Numbered from the stretch's first letter, positions 21,694-33,010 are shown. The stretch: 64,000 nucleotides of DNA from Timema cristinae (GCA_039000515.1 JBCFYV010000012.1:3849007-3913006), one strand, 5' to 3'. Translations and numbers: made by a program. The notes: a model not told the origin generated them from the sequence alone.

Positions 21694-23290
21694 GGAAAGG
21701 ATGTGCAAATGCCAATTCCCTTGTGATGCATTAAGTGCAGATGAGAATATGCTCTTTAAGGACTACCACGGCCTCAATTATGACAATCAAACTAGATTTT
21801 TGGCACAGCAGTGCTTGGAGATACTTGAAGTACAGCGACGCACTACTCCAGAAGATATTTCTCGTCGTCAATGTTCAGTCAAGTATTATCTTCCTTTAAG
21901 TACAGGTAAGATTAGGGTTTGCCAGAAAAACTCTCTGAGATGCCTTGTGTGTGACACCTCGCCGACTACAGATTCTCCAAGAGAAAATGAAGCACAACAG
22001 ACCATTGGAGGACAAGAGGGGAAAACATTACAATAGAGTAAACAAGATATCAGATGAAGTTACTACAAAAATAAAAGAGCACATAGATTCATTTCCTAAA
22101 CAAGAAAGTCACTATTCAAGGCACAAACTTCAAACTGCTTTCTTAAGTGCCAATTTGAATGTACAACCTATTTGTTGAAACAATACCCACATCTTGATGT
22201 CAGTGAGGGTTTTACAGATACATATTTCAAAGGGATTACAAACTGAAGTTTGGTCTTCCGCGATCTGACTCATGCAACTATTGCGAACAAGTTGTATATA
22301 AAGATGCTATCCGCTTCTTCTGATGAAGAAATCAATCGTATAGAAATAGAAAGTAGGATTCACCATATGAGGGCTGACGCTGCATATAAAATGTTGGCTC
22401 AGGATACAGAGAGGGCGTCAACGACAGACAATCTTTTGGTGATCTGCATTGACCTTCAGCAAGTATTGTTTTGTCCACAACTCTTTCATTCATCAGTGTT
22501 CTACGAGATACAGTATTCCTGTTACATTTTAGCTATACACGACGCCGGCAAAAACAGAGCTTTTATGTGCTTCTTGATGAGTCTGTAGCCAAAAAAAGGG
22601 TCGGCTGAAGTCACGTCTTGCATTCTCGGTTATATAAACCAGCATTTTAACCCCTTGGAGACGGGTCAGACAAGGAAGCTTATCATTTGGTCTGACCGGT
22701 GCGTCGGAAGAATAACCTCTGGCGCATGATTGCTCTGCTTCAATACTTGGTTTACTAGAATGTTCTTCACATCAGTTGAACAGAGGTTCCTCGTCACTGG
22801 ACATAGTTTCCTTCCATTGTGACAGAGACTTTGCTCTCATTGAGAGAAATAAGAAAAACTTTCCAGTGTATCTTCCAACAGATTGGGTGCAAGTAATCGC
22901 CACTGCAAAAACTACTGGGCATTTCCTTTTCAGGTGTGGGTGGTGGCAGTGATGATTTCAAGGATTTGACAGTGGTCGAAGGTAGCCTTAACAAAAAGGA
23001 TTTCAAAATAAATGACTACCATTGGCTTCAAATAACTGTAGATGACCTTAACCCTTCGAGGCAGAACAAGTCACAACAAATTCTCCAGCCCTTTCAATAT
23101 TTTTGTATGGCTAAGAAGAGGAGGGGGAAAAACTCGAGATACCTGGCACCTGTGAATGTCGAGGGCTTAGCCTTTAAATTTAGAATTTATCAGTAAAAAA
23201 AGAGAAGGAAAGACCTCCTGAAAATGACTGAGTACATGCCAATGAGTGTAGATCTTTCTATCACGATCTAAAAAAAACTAGGGATCCTCA
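21694..23290 (+). pseudogene. decayed DUF7869-type (RNase-H-like) putative transposase, main exon
   Basis: In order, I see a Cys-rich segment (CKCQFPCDALSADE) with the following NYDNQTRFLAQ block; VCQKNSL; a DKRGKHYNRVNKIS / SFPKQESHYSRHK block in a different frame (21945-22178); ICIDLQQVLFCPQLFHSSVF (about 22443); GQ/VEQRFLVTGHSFLPL (about 22770); and DFKDL...HWLQITVDDLNPS (22936-23196). These are the landmarks of a multi-copy insect protein family of unknown activity. The Asp in DLQQ, the Asp in the usual SDxCxGQN and the acidic pair after GHSFLP would make a plausible DDE-type triad. At least four frameshifts and several stops show it is dead. I believe the Pfam label is DUF7869 but could not verify it. 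Confidence 0.65.
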
Positions 23291-23599
23291 CTCACGTGAC
23301 AAGAAGTGTTGTGTTATATTAAACTATTATAGGACCAATTTAGTGCCTTTTACTACAAGGGCCATGCAAGATTTTATTATATATATAAGACAAATATTTT
23401 TTCTAAACTCATAAATAATAAGTTCTTAAAATATTTTTTAGAAGCGAAACACTATGATTCTTTTGTATGCCAATTTTGATACTAATAAATCTACTGTTAT
23501 ACTATGTTTTTCCCCATATAGCCCCCTAGTCTACCCTTATGCTTAAGAGAAAAATGTTGTAACTGTGTCACTTACAACCTTGTTCCACGATAAAAGAAA

Positions 23600-24299
23600 A
23601 ATTTTCAATTATTACTTTTAAGCAAGTTTTTTTTATGGAAAATTTATGTGTGAAATATTGAAAGATGATTAGTGTAATGCAAACATCGAGAGACCTTCTT
23701 TATTTAATAGTAATAAGACTTTGAAATAAATTATTGTCATTTTTTCCCAAAAATTTGGTTTTTGTGGGTTACAACGTTAGTAGAGTGCTTTTAGTGTTTT
23801 CAGGCACAGAAGTAGTGGGATGAGGGCTTCTTATGGCCAGCTTACACCCACATAGTGTTTTCAGGACGTGGCAGGGTGAGGGTGTGGAGGAGTGTGAGGC
23901 AGATGATAAGGGGTGGGATGGGGTGATGATCCTGGGGAGGTGGGCTGCGGGGATGAGTTGTATGGAAGTCTCTCCTCACTCCTTACCTCGCCGGAGACTC
24001 GCGGATGTGTGTTCTCTCTCTCTCTCTTCCTCCTCAAAGAGTAGATCAAAACTATCAGGGCACTAAGGGTGAAGGTCCCCTCCCCTGCCGCCGACGTGGA
24101 CTCGCGAGCGCGGGCTCTCTCTCTCTCTCAGAGTAGGAGGTGAGGGTTTTTGGTATAGCCCCCCCCCTTCCCCTCGAACAGTTTTTTTTGGCCAGGGTGG
24201 AAACATTGATATCTAAATGATCTTTTTGCTCTGAATGAAACATACTACCCCCCTTTTAAAAAAGACCTTTTTTTACTAAGAACATGATCTTAAATGAAT
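23600..24299. other. intergenic stretch ending in GC-rich, CT-rich sequence before the gap
   Basis: From 23810 the sequence becomes GC-rich with two CT microsatellites (about 24010 and 24116), each after a GACTCGCG block, suggesting a small local duplication. A C-run precedes the gap. No gene is recognised, and assembly quality may be low here. Confidence 0.4.
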
Positions 24300-24399
24300 N
24301 NNNNNNNNNNNNNNNNNNNNNNNNNNNNNNNNNNNNNNNNNNNNNNNNNNNNNNNNNNNNNNNNNNNNNNNNNNNNNNNNNNNNNNNNNNNNNNNNNNN
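24300..24399. other. assembly gap, 100 N
   Basis: A run of exactly 100 N, the usual placeholder for a gap of unknown length. Confidence 0.99.
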
Positions 24400-24712
24400 A
24401 ACATCTATGGTTGAATTTTTTTACTGTCAAGTAACTAATATTTTTTTTAACACTTAATATAAATTGACCCCTCTAAGAAAATGCTTGCGTAAATCTTGTT
24501 ATTTACTCTTTTATAGATTTTTCTTTAGACTAGACAGTGATAAAATTGGGTTGTGTCATTAATAAAAATTCATGTTTTTACTATATTTTTTTTGTAATAA
24601 CAGTGTGACCAGAAAGACAAATATAATGTTCAATATTAAATTCACACTCGTCAGACATAAATGCTCAATTTTATTTTACTATCTTCTTTGTAGGCCTATC
24701 TCCAGAATTAAT

Positions 24713-25156
24713 CAGAAGCGGATTTACACTATAGACCCACTAGGCACGGGCTTAGGGACAGTGGCTTTAGGGGGGGGGGGGCACATTTTGGATTACATTA
24801 TTTTTATTATAATATATTGTTTTTAATAATTATGTTTAAAAATTATTGACTAACATTATCAAAATAGTTCAAGTTAAAGTCAGAACTACAATATTTATTT
24901 TTAAATAAGTGTACTTTGTAACTGACATCAGTCTCCCCTTCATAAAGTTAACTCAAACTACTGTAGTGTATGGACAATTGTACATGCCTGATTAGCTTTC
25001 ATAGAAATCTTTTCTCGAATACTAACTCCCCCCCTCCCCAACACCTCTTTCCCCCAAAATTTCCTAAGGCTCTTGAAAAAAATAAATGGGGGAGGGGAGG
25101 GGAGCATATTATAATTGTATCTGGGGGTGGGGGCAAACATTTTAAATCCGCCACTG
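24713..25156. mobile_element. non-autonomous hAT element (CAGTGGCGGATTTA ends)
   Basis: The left end CAGAAGCGGATTTA and the complement of the right end CAGTGGCGGATTTA are near-identical inverted repeats. Flanking octamers GAATTAAT (24705-24712) and GTATTAAT (25157-25164) differ at one base. G-runs lie inside both ends. Frames across it are not coding. Confidence 0.8.
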
Positions 25157-25164
25157 GTATTAAT

Positions 25165-26102
25165 AAAATAATTTTTCTAGATTATATACCACTGTTACTG
25201 GCCTAGCAATTTGGAAACTTGTTTTGAACAGTTTTTTGCTTGATCTTCCTGAGTGTGTTCTTTACATCTGCAGTCTTTAGTATTGAAAGAGTATATGAAC
25301 CATTTGAACCAAAGAATGATTTCATATAGAAAATTGTAATGTTTCTAAATTAGTTTAGATTTGTAGGTTCTCTCAGCATAGTCTGTTATACTATTTATTT
25401 TACATGACATCAATATAGCGTTACATTTAAACACAACTTCCTAGTTCACTGCTCCCAAACACAATGATCAACATATGTTTTACCATGTCATGGATTAAAG
25501 AGATCACAGCACTGTTCAAGGTATTGAAGTTAAGGTCCAATCACTGAACATTACAAATAGTGATTGTTATTGAAATATGAATTATTTACAGGTTTATTTA
25601 TACTCTAATTGTACCCACCACTATTACCTACAAGGTCACAAAAGCTAGTTTTAATGATTCTTTAAATTATTATTTTGTATTTTCTTGACACAGTTATTAA
25701 TTACTCAATTAAAATCAAACCAAGATATTAAATGAAATTGCAAACTTTCTTAACTTCTTAATTCTTTCTTTACTAAGAATGTCCCAATCATAACTTTAAC
25801 TATTTTTCTCATTTTTCAATGTTGTATTCAGAGAAACCAAAGACCTCACCAAGGTTTGTACCAAATACTACCAAATACCACAAAATAAAATATAATTTAC
25901 TTGTTACTAAAATAAGGTAAAGGTGTGTGAGGTCAAATTGTACATATAAAGTAGTTTTTAATGCATATCCCTCTAACTTTAGATACTAGAAAGTATTACA
26001 ATGTAGCTTGCAAGTATCTTTATTTTTATCTATAGCCCTACAGTTAAAATTGAGAAAATGAAAAAAGTGGAACAAATTTGTTAAATATTTATACATAAGC
26101 TA
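25165..26102. other. AT-rich stretch, probably intron or 3' flank of the RpS29 exon
   Basis: No frame of note. I searched by eye on the minus strand for the short final RpS29 exon and did not find a convincing one. Confidence 0.4.
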
Positions 26103-26108
26103 CAATAC

Positions 26109-26208
26109 CTTTTTGAATCCAATGTCTCCAGCATATTCTCTAAAGCATTGCCGGCAGAGGTTCAAACCATATTTTCGGATCAAGCCATGACCATTTGCAC
26201 AAGCTCGG
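26109..26208 (-). CDS. RpS29: ribosomal protein S29 (uS14), internal exon
   Basis: On the minus strand a pyrimidine-rich acceptor (TTTATTTCAG) at 26210-26209 opens an exon of 100 bases. One base completes a codon that would be Cys, followed by 33 codons reading [16 protein letters not shown] and [17 protein letters not shown], and then a donor (AAG|GTATTG). RpS29 is a small zinc-binding protein of the 40S subunit. The visible CxxC pair (C20/C23 of the exon) and the CR-A-C start match its C2-C2 site, and the LIRKYGLN core is diagnostic. Preserved introns exclude a processed pseudogene. Compared with the family as I know it, the usual SNR before HGL is ANG here, so a diverged paralogue or decaying copy is possible. 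The first and last exons were not found; a Copia nest begins 0.8 kb upstream. Confidence 0.8.
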
Positions 26209-26214
26209 CTGAAA

Positions 26215-26985
26215 TAAAAATAAATAGGTATAATTTATAACAAAATAGGTTAAGTTGGCGCTTTTAGGTAAAATGTAATTCAAACCTATGTAATAAATGT
26301 ATTGATTGTAAACTTGCAATCCTCAGTACTGACTGGGAATTTTGAGTTTTTAAATATTTAAAAAAACAAACCTCCTTTGTCTAGTGGGTAGTCAAAGATA
26401 AATTTGATATGTTTATTCTAACCTTTTACCCACCAGTTGATCCATAGAGCACTTAGGGCGGTATGTAAGAATGTATAGTGAATGTTTAGTGGACCGATAG
26501 TGTGGTCCCAATCAAAATATCGCTTTACCTTTTAACCTATGATGACGCAAGCAAATACACGCTAGTGTCACTAAGCGTCCACTTAGTCAAGTTCTTGCAT
26601 ACGGCCCTTAGTCTTACACAGAGAATTCACCAAACTTGTTAAAATTATAGTACACTTCATTATAAGAAAACAAAAAAATATTTTATTTGCTATAATATAT
26701 GTACTGTGCTGTATTATATTACTACTATACTCTTAAAAAGACAGATAATCAAATAATATATTTATTAAGTTTCAATAGTTTGTATGACAACAATTTAAAC
26801 AAACTTTCCAAAATAACACAAAAACATAAATATATTAACAAACACACTAAATTGTGGTTTTTGGTCTTATTAGGTTCCTGTGGGTTCACCGCACAGGAAT
26901 TCACTTACAAATTACCTGACTTTTTCAGATTTTCAAGATCAAAATTTAATTTTTTCCCCGATTAAATATAACCTGTTTATTTGAG
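26215..26985. other. AT-rich stretch between RpS29 exon and Copia nest
   Basis: No exon is recognised. The frame at 26699-26965 is low-complexity and has no domain. Confidence 0.4.
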
Positions 26986-26989
26986 GTGG

Positions 26990-27755
26990 GATGAAAGGGG
27001 ACGCTCTTATTACTGTCTTCATTTTGCTGTCCTTGTTGATTTTTCCTTTATTGCCAACCGTCTCCTTGCTGTTTAATACCGCCTCTGGGCTTCCACAAAT
27101 TCTCACTTGGTCTCATGCTCGTACACTGAACCTTAAAATGTCCATATTTGCCACTGTTAAAACATGCTTTGTCTTTTTTTCTTTCAGCCTTAGATGCACG
27201 AGAACTGTTTTTGCTTTCTTCCACTTTTTCTTTTAATTCAACCATTTTTATATTACTTTTTACATGCTCAACAGTTTGATCACTTTCTTTTAGTATATTA
27301 ATTAAATCACCAACATAACTTAATGAATTTGGAAGCATTTTAATAATATAATTCAGTTTTTCTTTTTCACTTACATTAGCACCTACCCTTTTAAGTTTGT
27401 TCACTAGCTTTTCAAACTCAGTAAAAAAAGCACTTGAATCTTCAAAGTCTATTTCGTATACAAATTTGCAGTGCAGTAGATTCCTTTAAGTACATTTCGT
27501 CAAACTTTTTTCATAATTTCATACGCAGTCTCTTTGTCTTTTATAAACTGTAACTGATCATTCGAAATACCTCTGTAAATCACAGTGATTGCCTTCAAGT
27601 CTTTTTCACTCCACTCGTCCTCTTTATCTGTTGTACCTTTTTCTCTCTTCACTGCCTCTCCACATTTCTTTAACTTTAAAATCAACGTGATTCGCTTTTT
27701 TCCAACACTCGTAGTCCTTACCGTCAAAAACAGGAATTCTCGTTTCATCCGCCAT
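26990..27755 (-). pseudogene. decayed Copia gag, minus strand
   Basis: Reading down from an ATG at 27755, the N-terminus (MADETRIPVFDGKDYECWKK) is that of a Copia/Ty1-type gag. A run of six T on the plus strand (27696-27701) then shifts the frame. Helical gag sequence follows in the next frame (27690-27500). After another shift comes an ExLVNKLK / LNYIIKMLPNSLSYVGDL block and a zinc knuckle whose second cysteine is serine (CFNSGKYGHFKVQC). Gag packages element RNA into cytoplasmic particles. At least two shifts and the damaged knuckle show it is dead. No pol follows, so the element is truncated at about 26990. Confidence 0.8.
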
Positions 27756-27786
27756 CTTAGGGTTTTCTTTTTTTATAAACCACGGA

Positions 27787-27795
27787 CTGCTACCA
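27787..27795 (-). promoter_or_regulatory. possible primer-binding site of the minus-strand Copia
   Basis: On the minus strand TGGTAGCAG directly follows a sequence ending in AACA. It matches the complement of the 3' end of initiator tRNA-Met over nine bases and lies about 30 bases before the gag ATG. Short but well placed. Confidence 0.4.
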
Positions 27796-27831
27796 TGTTA
27801 AATTATAACGAGCACGCAATCTTTATTGATA

Positions 27832-28027
27832 TGTTTGTATTGGCAACTCTGCAAAGTTTGTGTTGTATTGGCTATCTCTATATCTTACTCCCTGTAACTG
27901 TATCTTACTGCTAGTAGTTCGTTGGTCTGATTACTGGTCAGTTGTTTCTGTCATACATTATATTAAATACACTGTTTACACTATGTCAATGCGTGTGTGA
28001 TTTCGTTTCATGGCCTATTAATCCTAA
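27832..28027 (+). repeat. 5' LTR of plus-strand Copia
   Basis: About 196 bp from TGTTTGTATTGG to CCTATTAATCCTAA. The same sequence with a few changes forms 34907-35100, so the two LTRs are nearly identical. Upstream flank (27800-27830) and downstream flank (35110-35145) share TATAACGA-CA-GCAATCT, which may be remnants of an older LTR into which the element jumped. A clean 5-bp duplication was not found. Confidence 0.85.
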
Positions 28028-28029
28028 AA

Positions 28030-28043
28030 GGTTATGGGCCCAG
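28030..28043 (+). promoter_or_regulatory. Copia primer-binding site (internal initiator tRNA-Met)
   Basis: GGTTATGGGCCCAG stands two bases after the 5' LTR. This is the site used by Drosophila copia, which pairs with the anticodon-arm region of initiator tRNA-Met rather than its 3' end. It confirms orientation and LTR end. Confidence 0.9.
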
Positions 28044-28129
28044 AAATTATCAGTGTTTATTAATATTTGTAATTGTATGATTCATGGAAAACGGTGTAAC
28101 GGTGACCAAAGTTTTTGATCAAGTTCAAC

Positions 28130-28954
28130 ATGGCGGTGGCATCTGTATCCTATACGCATCCAGGATTAAAACCTTTTGATGGTAATGCTTTTGAAAACTG
28201 GTTGTATAGTCTGGAGAGGCTTTTGGAGAGGAATGCCGTGCTAGAAATGCTGACTGTTGATCCACCGGATGTATTGGCGGATTCAAAAGTTAAAGACAAC
28301 TTTTTGATGAAAGACGCTAAGGCCAAGGATTTGATTGTGCAATGCGTGGCTGATAATGTTTTGGAACAAATAAAAAATGCAAGTACTGCTAAAGTGATGA
28401 TTACGTCTTTGAAGTCTACATATGTTAAAATGGGCATAATGAATCGTATTGAACTTCAGAAAAAATTAAGAAACATGTCTTTTGAAGGTAAATCAAGCTT
28501 GAATGAATTTATCATCGAATTTGATAAAACAGTAGCTGAATTGAGGAATTCTGGAGGTACTGTTGAAAAACAAGAGTGTATTACTCAACTGTTGGCAGCT
28601 ATGCCTGAGCGGTATTTACCAGTTGTGACTTCCATTGACATTTTATTTACGTCTAATACAAGTTCGGTTATGTTAGACTTTGTAAAAAATAAGCTTTTAT
28701 CAGAAGAAATACGTAATTTAAAAGTTCGTAGTTCAAGTGTTTCAAGTGCATAAGGCCATGCTTTTATAGGCCATAATAAGATTAAAAAGAATTGTGCAAA
28801 TACGTTTGGTCAACGGAATGATAATTTGTGGAAACCAAATGGGGTGATGCAACCTAAATTATTTACCGGTAAGTGCTATGCCTGTAATCAAAAAGGACAC
28901 ATGGGTTCACAATGTCCAAATAGAAACAATTTTGCTGGAATTTCAGAAAAATAA
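28130..28954 (+). pseudogene. Copia gag, with in-frame stop before the zinc knuckle
   Basis: The ATG at 28130 (AACATGGCG) is preferred over the TTG 15 bases upstream. The frame opens with a Copia-type gag N-terminus (GLKPFDGNAFENWLYSLERL) and continues through the helical gag domain to a stop at 28751-28753. The same frame then resumes and carries an intact CCHC zinc knuckle (CYACNQKGHMGSQC, 28874-28915) before a second stop at 28952. Copia elements use one continuous gag-pol frame, so both stops are inactivating. The knuckle binds packaged RNA. Confidence 0.85.
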
Positions 28955-29602
28955 ATTTCATTTTTGGTATCAGACTCTGATGGTAACACTGAGTTAAGTT
29001 GTGGAATGTCAAATAATCATAATAGTATTAATTTTGTTGTTGACATTGGGACAACAAACCATCTAATTCAAGCTGAATATGCAAAGTATTTATTTGATGT
29101 TCAGGAAATCTTTTCACGAATTAGTGTGGGTAAAGTTGGTGAAATAGTTAACTCTGATAGATGTGGTAATCTACGTTTGTTAACTAGCAACGTTATTGGT
29201 GTAACAATGCACAAGGTGTTGGCGTGTGACAGTTTGTCCCATAACCTGCTCTCTGTTAAAAGGCTCGAAGAAAATAACTTAAAGGTTATTTTTCATAATA
29301 AATGTGTGACTATTCTGAAGAATGACAAACTTGTTCTGAAAGGGAATCTTATCGACAATCTGTATTTTGTCACTATGAATTTGAATTCAAGTGAAGTAAA
29401 TCTTGTGGATAATTCTTCAGACTTGTGGCACAGAAGGATGGGACATTCGTCTAAGTTTCCTTGTAGTAAGTTATGTGAGGTTTGTCTTCAGGGTAAACAA
29501 ACAAGAGCACCATTTTTGAAAAGTGTACCAGAAGAAAGAAAAGCAAAAAGAACCTTGCAATTTGTTTCATCAGTGTGGCAAAATAACCCCAACTACACAT
29601 GA
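28955..29602 (+). pseudogene. Copia pol: protease and GAG-pre-integrase region
   Basis: Still in the gag frame, this has the protease site region VVDIGTTNHLI, where families usually show a D-S-G-A/T core; here Ile replaces the residue after Asp. Further on come SHNLLSVKRLEENNLKV and the integrase zinc-binding part DLWHRRMGHSS ... CEVCLQGKQTRAPF (HHCC type). It stops at 29600, where the integrase core should begin. Confidence 0.85.
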
Positions 29603-30299
29603 TGGTAAAAACTATTTTGTTTTATTTATTCCATTTTAGTCATTTTACAGTTGTTTATTTACTTGATAGGAAAAGTGAAGTTGAAGAATGCTTCAAAAAG
29701 TACATTTCTATGGTTGAAGCTAAATTTAATAGAAGAATTGAGAATTTGCGTTGTGATAATGGTGGGGAATATATTTCCAGGAACTTTAAAAACTTGTGTG
29801 AAGCTAAAGGTATTAATGTAATGTACACTATTCCAAGAAATCCAGAACAAAATTCAGTAAGTGAACGCCTCAAAGAACTATTTTAGATAAAGCTAGGTGC
29901 CTAATATTTGACTCAGGTTTAGATAAAGACATGTGGGGAGAAGCAGTTGTATTGGCTGTTTATTTGCTTAATAGAACTCCTACATCGGTGTTACATGGAG
30001 ACGTAACCCCTGCAGAAAAATGGTATGGTTGTAAGCCTGATTTGAGTAAAATTAGAGTTTTTGGTTGCACAGCTTATGCACACATTCCCAAAGAAGATCG
30101 TTCTGGGAAATTAAACGCTCATTCAAGAAAATTAATTATGATAGTGTTTTGTCATAATGGCTATCGAGTGTGGGATCCTGTAAGTAAAAGTGTTCCCACT
30201 GCTCGATCTATAGTCTTTGATGAGAGCAAGATTGTAACTAAATATTTGAAGATTGTGACTCAGAAAATTCAGATGAAGAGGTATATCAAGATCAAGTAG
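29600..30299 (+). pseudogene. Copia pol: integrase core and C-terminal region, frameshifted
   Basis: HDGKNYFVLFI appears in one frame just after 29600. The next frame gives KSEVEECFKKY, LRCDNGGEYIS (second catalytic Asp with GGEY) and IPRNPEQNSVSERL (catalytic Glu region). Near 29870 the frame shifts again to DMWGEAVVLAVYLLNRTPTS and VFGCTAYAHIP. A stop also breaks the first-Asp region. The integrase is inactive. Confidence 0.85.
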
Positions 30300-30381
30300 A
30301 TTTGAAGACAAAAAACCGGTCCTGATAACTTGTAATTAAAACTTGTTGTTCTGAAGTTCCTGAAAGAAACACAGTAAAAGA

Positions 30382-31449
30382 GTGAGTAAAATGCCAAAAC
30401 ATCTTGAAGATTATGAAGTCGAGATGGCTATGGCTCTCAGTGCTGGTTATCTTCCATTTGAAACTCCTAGGTCCTATAAAGATACTGTTCAACAAGATTA
30501 TGGTTGGAAGGAGGCTATTGAAAGAGAGTTAGAGTTCTTAAGAGCAATAATAATGGAATTGGTACAGCCTCCACCTGATGTATACATATTGAATCTCAAT
30601 GGGTGTTTACTGAGATGACAATTGATGGTGTAGCTCAGAAGAAAGCCCGCTTGGTAGCTAAAGGTTACCAGCAACCTACTTTGGAGGAGAGATGTTTATT
30701 CTCCGGTAGCTCGGTTGGTGACACTTAGAACACTATTGGCTGTTGCTGTTCAGCGTGATTTATTCATTCATCAGTTAGAGAGTGTAAAGTGAAGGTCCTA
30801 TATGGTTTGAGACAAGACCAAAGTGCTGAACGACAGTGTTAACCGATTGTTGAGCGAGTTAAATTTTCAAAGATCCCAGGTTGATCCATGCTTATACTTT
30901 AATGATTCTACATATATTTTGACTTGGGTTGATGATTTTATTATTTTCTCAAGCTCAATTGATGATGTTAATTGTGTAAAGGGTAAGTTAATGAATTTTC
31001 TTGACATTAGGGATTTAACTTCTGATGGTAGATTGATATTTTTAGGTCTTGAAATTGAAAAGAAAGAGGATAATTTATTGATCAGTCAAAAGAATCTTAG
31101 TGACAAAGTTGTGAATCATTTTAAGATGAATGATTGTAAAATTTCAAAAATACCGGTACAACCAAAATTCAATTTACAAAAGGTCTCAGAGGGAAAAAGT
31201 TATAAAGTGCCATATAAAGAATTGATTGGTAGTTTAATGTATTTGATGCTAGGGTCAAGGCCAGATCTTTGTTTTGCAGTATCTTATTTTGGAAGGTTTC
31301 AAAATTGTTATAATGAAACTCATTGGAATTATCTTAAGAATGTTGTTCGTTATCTCAAATATACTAGTAATTTTGGTTTGAAGTATGTTAAAAATAATAT
31401 TTGTGCAGATATAAATATTAAAGCTTTTGTTGAATTCAGACAATGCTAG
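30382..31449 (+). pseudogene. Copia pol: reverse transcriptase, several breaks
   Basis: Opening segment GWKEAIERELEFL lies at 30382-30618. A damaged middle with short matches (KARLVAKGYQQ, about 30645) follows. The C-terminal half (30823-31449) holds RSQVDPCLYF and the catalytic box, here LTWVDDFIIFSS (30925-30936) where YVDD is usual, then FLGLEIE and LIGSLMYLM. The Asp pair is kept but the frame is broken at several points. Confidence 0.85.
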
Positions 31450-31791
31450 TGATCCTATTGATAGGAAAAGTGTTACAGGTTTTGTTGTTAAATTAAACGA
31501 TAATGTTGTGTCATGGTGTTCCAAAAAACAAAATGTTGTGGCTCTCTCTGGTAGTGAAGCTGGGTATCTGGCTCTTTCTGCTGGAATGTCTGAATGTAAG
31601 TTTTTAATCCAGTTATTTGATGAATGTCTTGATTGTGTAAAGCCAGTTATTATCTTTGAAGACAACCAATCTTGTATGAAAATGGCACAAACCTATGAGA
31701 CGAAGAGGTCCAAACATATTGATGTGAGGCATCACTTTGTAAGAGATTTAATTAGTAGTGGTGATTTTAAATTACAGTATGTAGCTACAGT
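31427..31791 (+). pseudogene. Copia pol: RNase H, 5' part
   Basis: DRKSVTGFVVKLN, WCSKKQNVVALSGSEAGYLAL, EDNQSCMKMAQ and KHIDVRHHFVRDLI are the Copia RNase H landmarks in order. The frame reads to YVAT and is then cut by the inserted element. Its last ~30 codons appear at 34690. Confidence 0.88.
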
Positions 31792-33010
31792 GGACTTACC
31801 ACTTCTATGGTTTTCGATGACAGCTAGCAGACGCTAGCAGATGGTATCAGTAACGCCAACATTGTCTAAAAGTAACTATTGTCACCATATTTGGAAATAA
31901 TAATTATTTACTAATTACTACTATTATTATTACTAAAAATACTATCAATCACCATTAACAATACTTCCCCAAAGATTACAGTATAATTTTACTTTCCATA
32001 ATCAAATTAAAGAAAAAAAAGTCTAGTAATTTCATTTTAGTTTTTCTTTTAACTCTTGTGGTAATAACAGGTTAAATAGAGCGTGAAATTATACATTTAA
32101 TGGTATTATATTCAGTTATTAATATTTTTATAGCTGCCCTGTATATCTTTAACATAAACAAATGGTTTGTAATAATAAAGAAGAAAGAACATTCAAAATG
32201 TTTGTGAAATAATATAAAGTTTAAATCTTGTAAACAAAGAGTATTAATACCTTTGCCGCGTAACGGACAACGGTCCTCTTTTTCCTACGTCGGCACCTTT
32301 TATTCAGTGGCCATATTTGTTTTCAGCTTACAAGGCCACTTTTAAGTTCTCTTGCTTTTAAAAATTAATTTGAATTAAACAGCAAAAGAAAACTTCAATA
32401 TTAAGCAACTAACAAAACGGTTATTCTTATAACCAAAATCCAACAATTTTAAAATGCAGTATAACATTGAATTATCGTATAAAATAAATTTAATAAAACC
32501 ATGTGCGTGAATCAACAAGTTGAAGAACAAAATATTTTATAGTTGAGTATTATTGATTTGTATTTAGGGTGTCTATTCTACCCGTTAATAATTTTATTAC
32601 AAATTTGAATAGTACAGTGTCTTTTTAAAATACTAATTCGGCTATTTATTAATCTGTGTGTTCTTTTGTGAATATTATTTTGGTGTTGAGCGTATTTCTC
32701 GGAAATAAACGTTTTTGGTGATCTTTGAATAATTACTTATCTAATATACATTAAAGTGTGTGATAAAATAAAAAAACGAGTGTTTCTCAGTAAATATTCG
32801 AAAATTTAAGTCTATCAAGACTATAAAATAAATCTTTTAACCCCAAGATTGTGTTGTGTTGCCCTCTAGGCTAAAGATCGTGTTTTAAAATTTTTATGTT
32901 CCGAAAAAATATGTGAAGTGAAATAAAAATACTTGCGAGTCTTTCTCCAGTATTGATTAAATAAATACCAGGTAAGACTTCAAGTTATAAGTTATTGTAT
33001 TTTTATTAGA

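Larger units (their letters stand above)
20698..23585. mobile_element. DNA transposon with terminal inverted repeats, encoding a decayed DUF7869-type protein
   Basis: The left end (20698-20718) reads GAACAACGTTGTAACTGACA. The complement of the right end (23565-23585) reads GAACAAGGTTGTAAGTGACA, differing at two of twenty positions. Further copies of the GTTGTAAC core lie at 20751, 20851, 21067 and 23555, and in reverse at 23769. The interior carries the two-exon gene described next. A second element of the same gene family, also with terminal inverted repeats, lies at 39831-41930. The target duplication is unclear. Confidence 0.7.
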
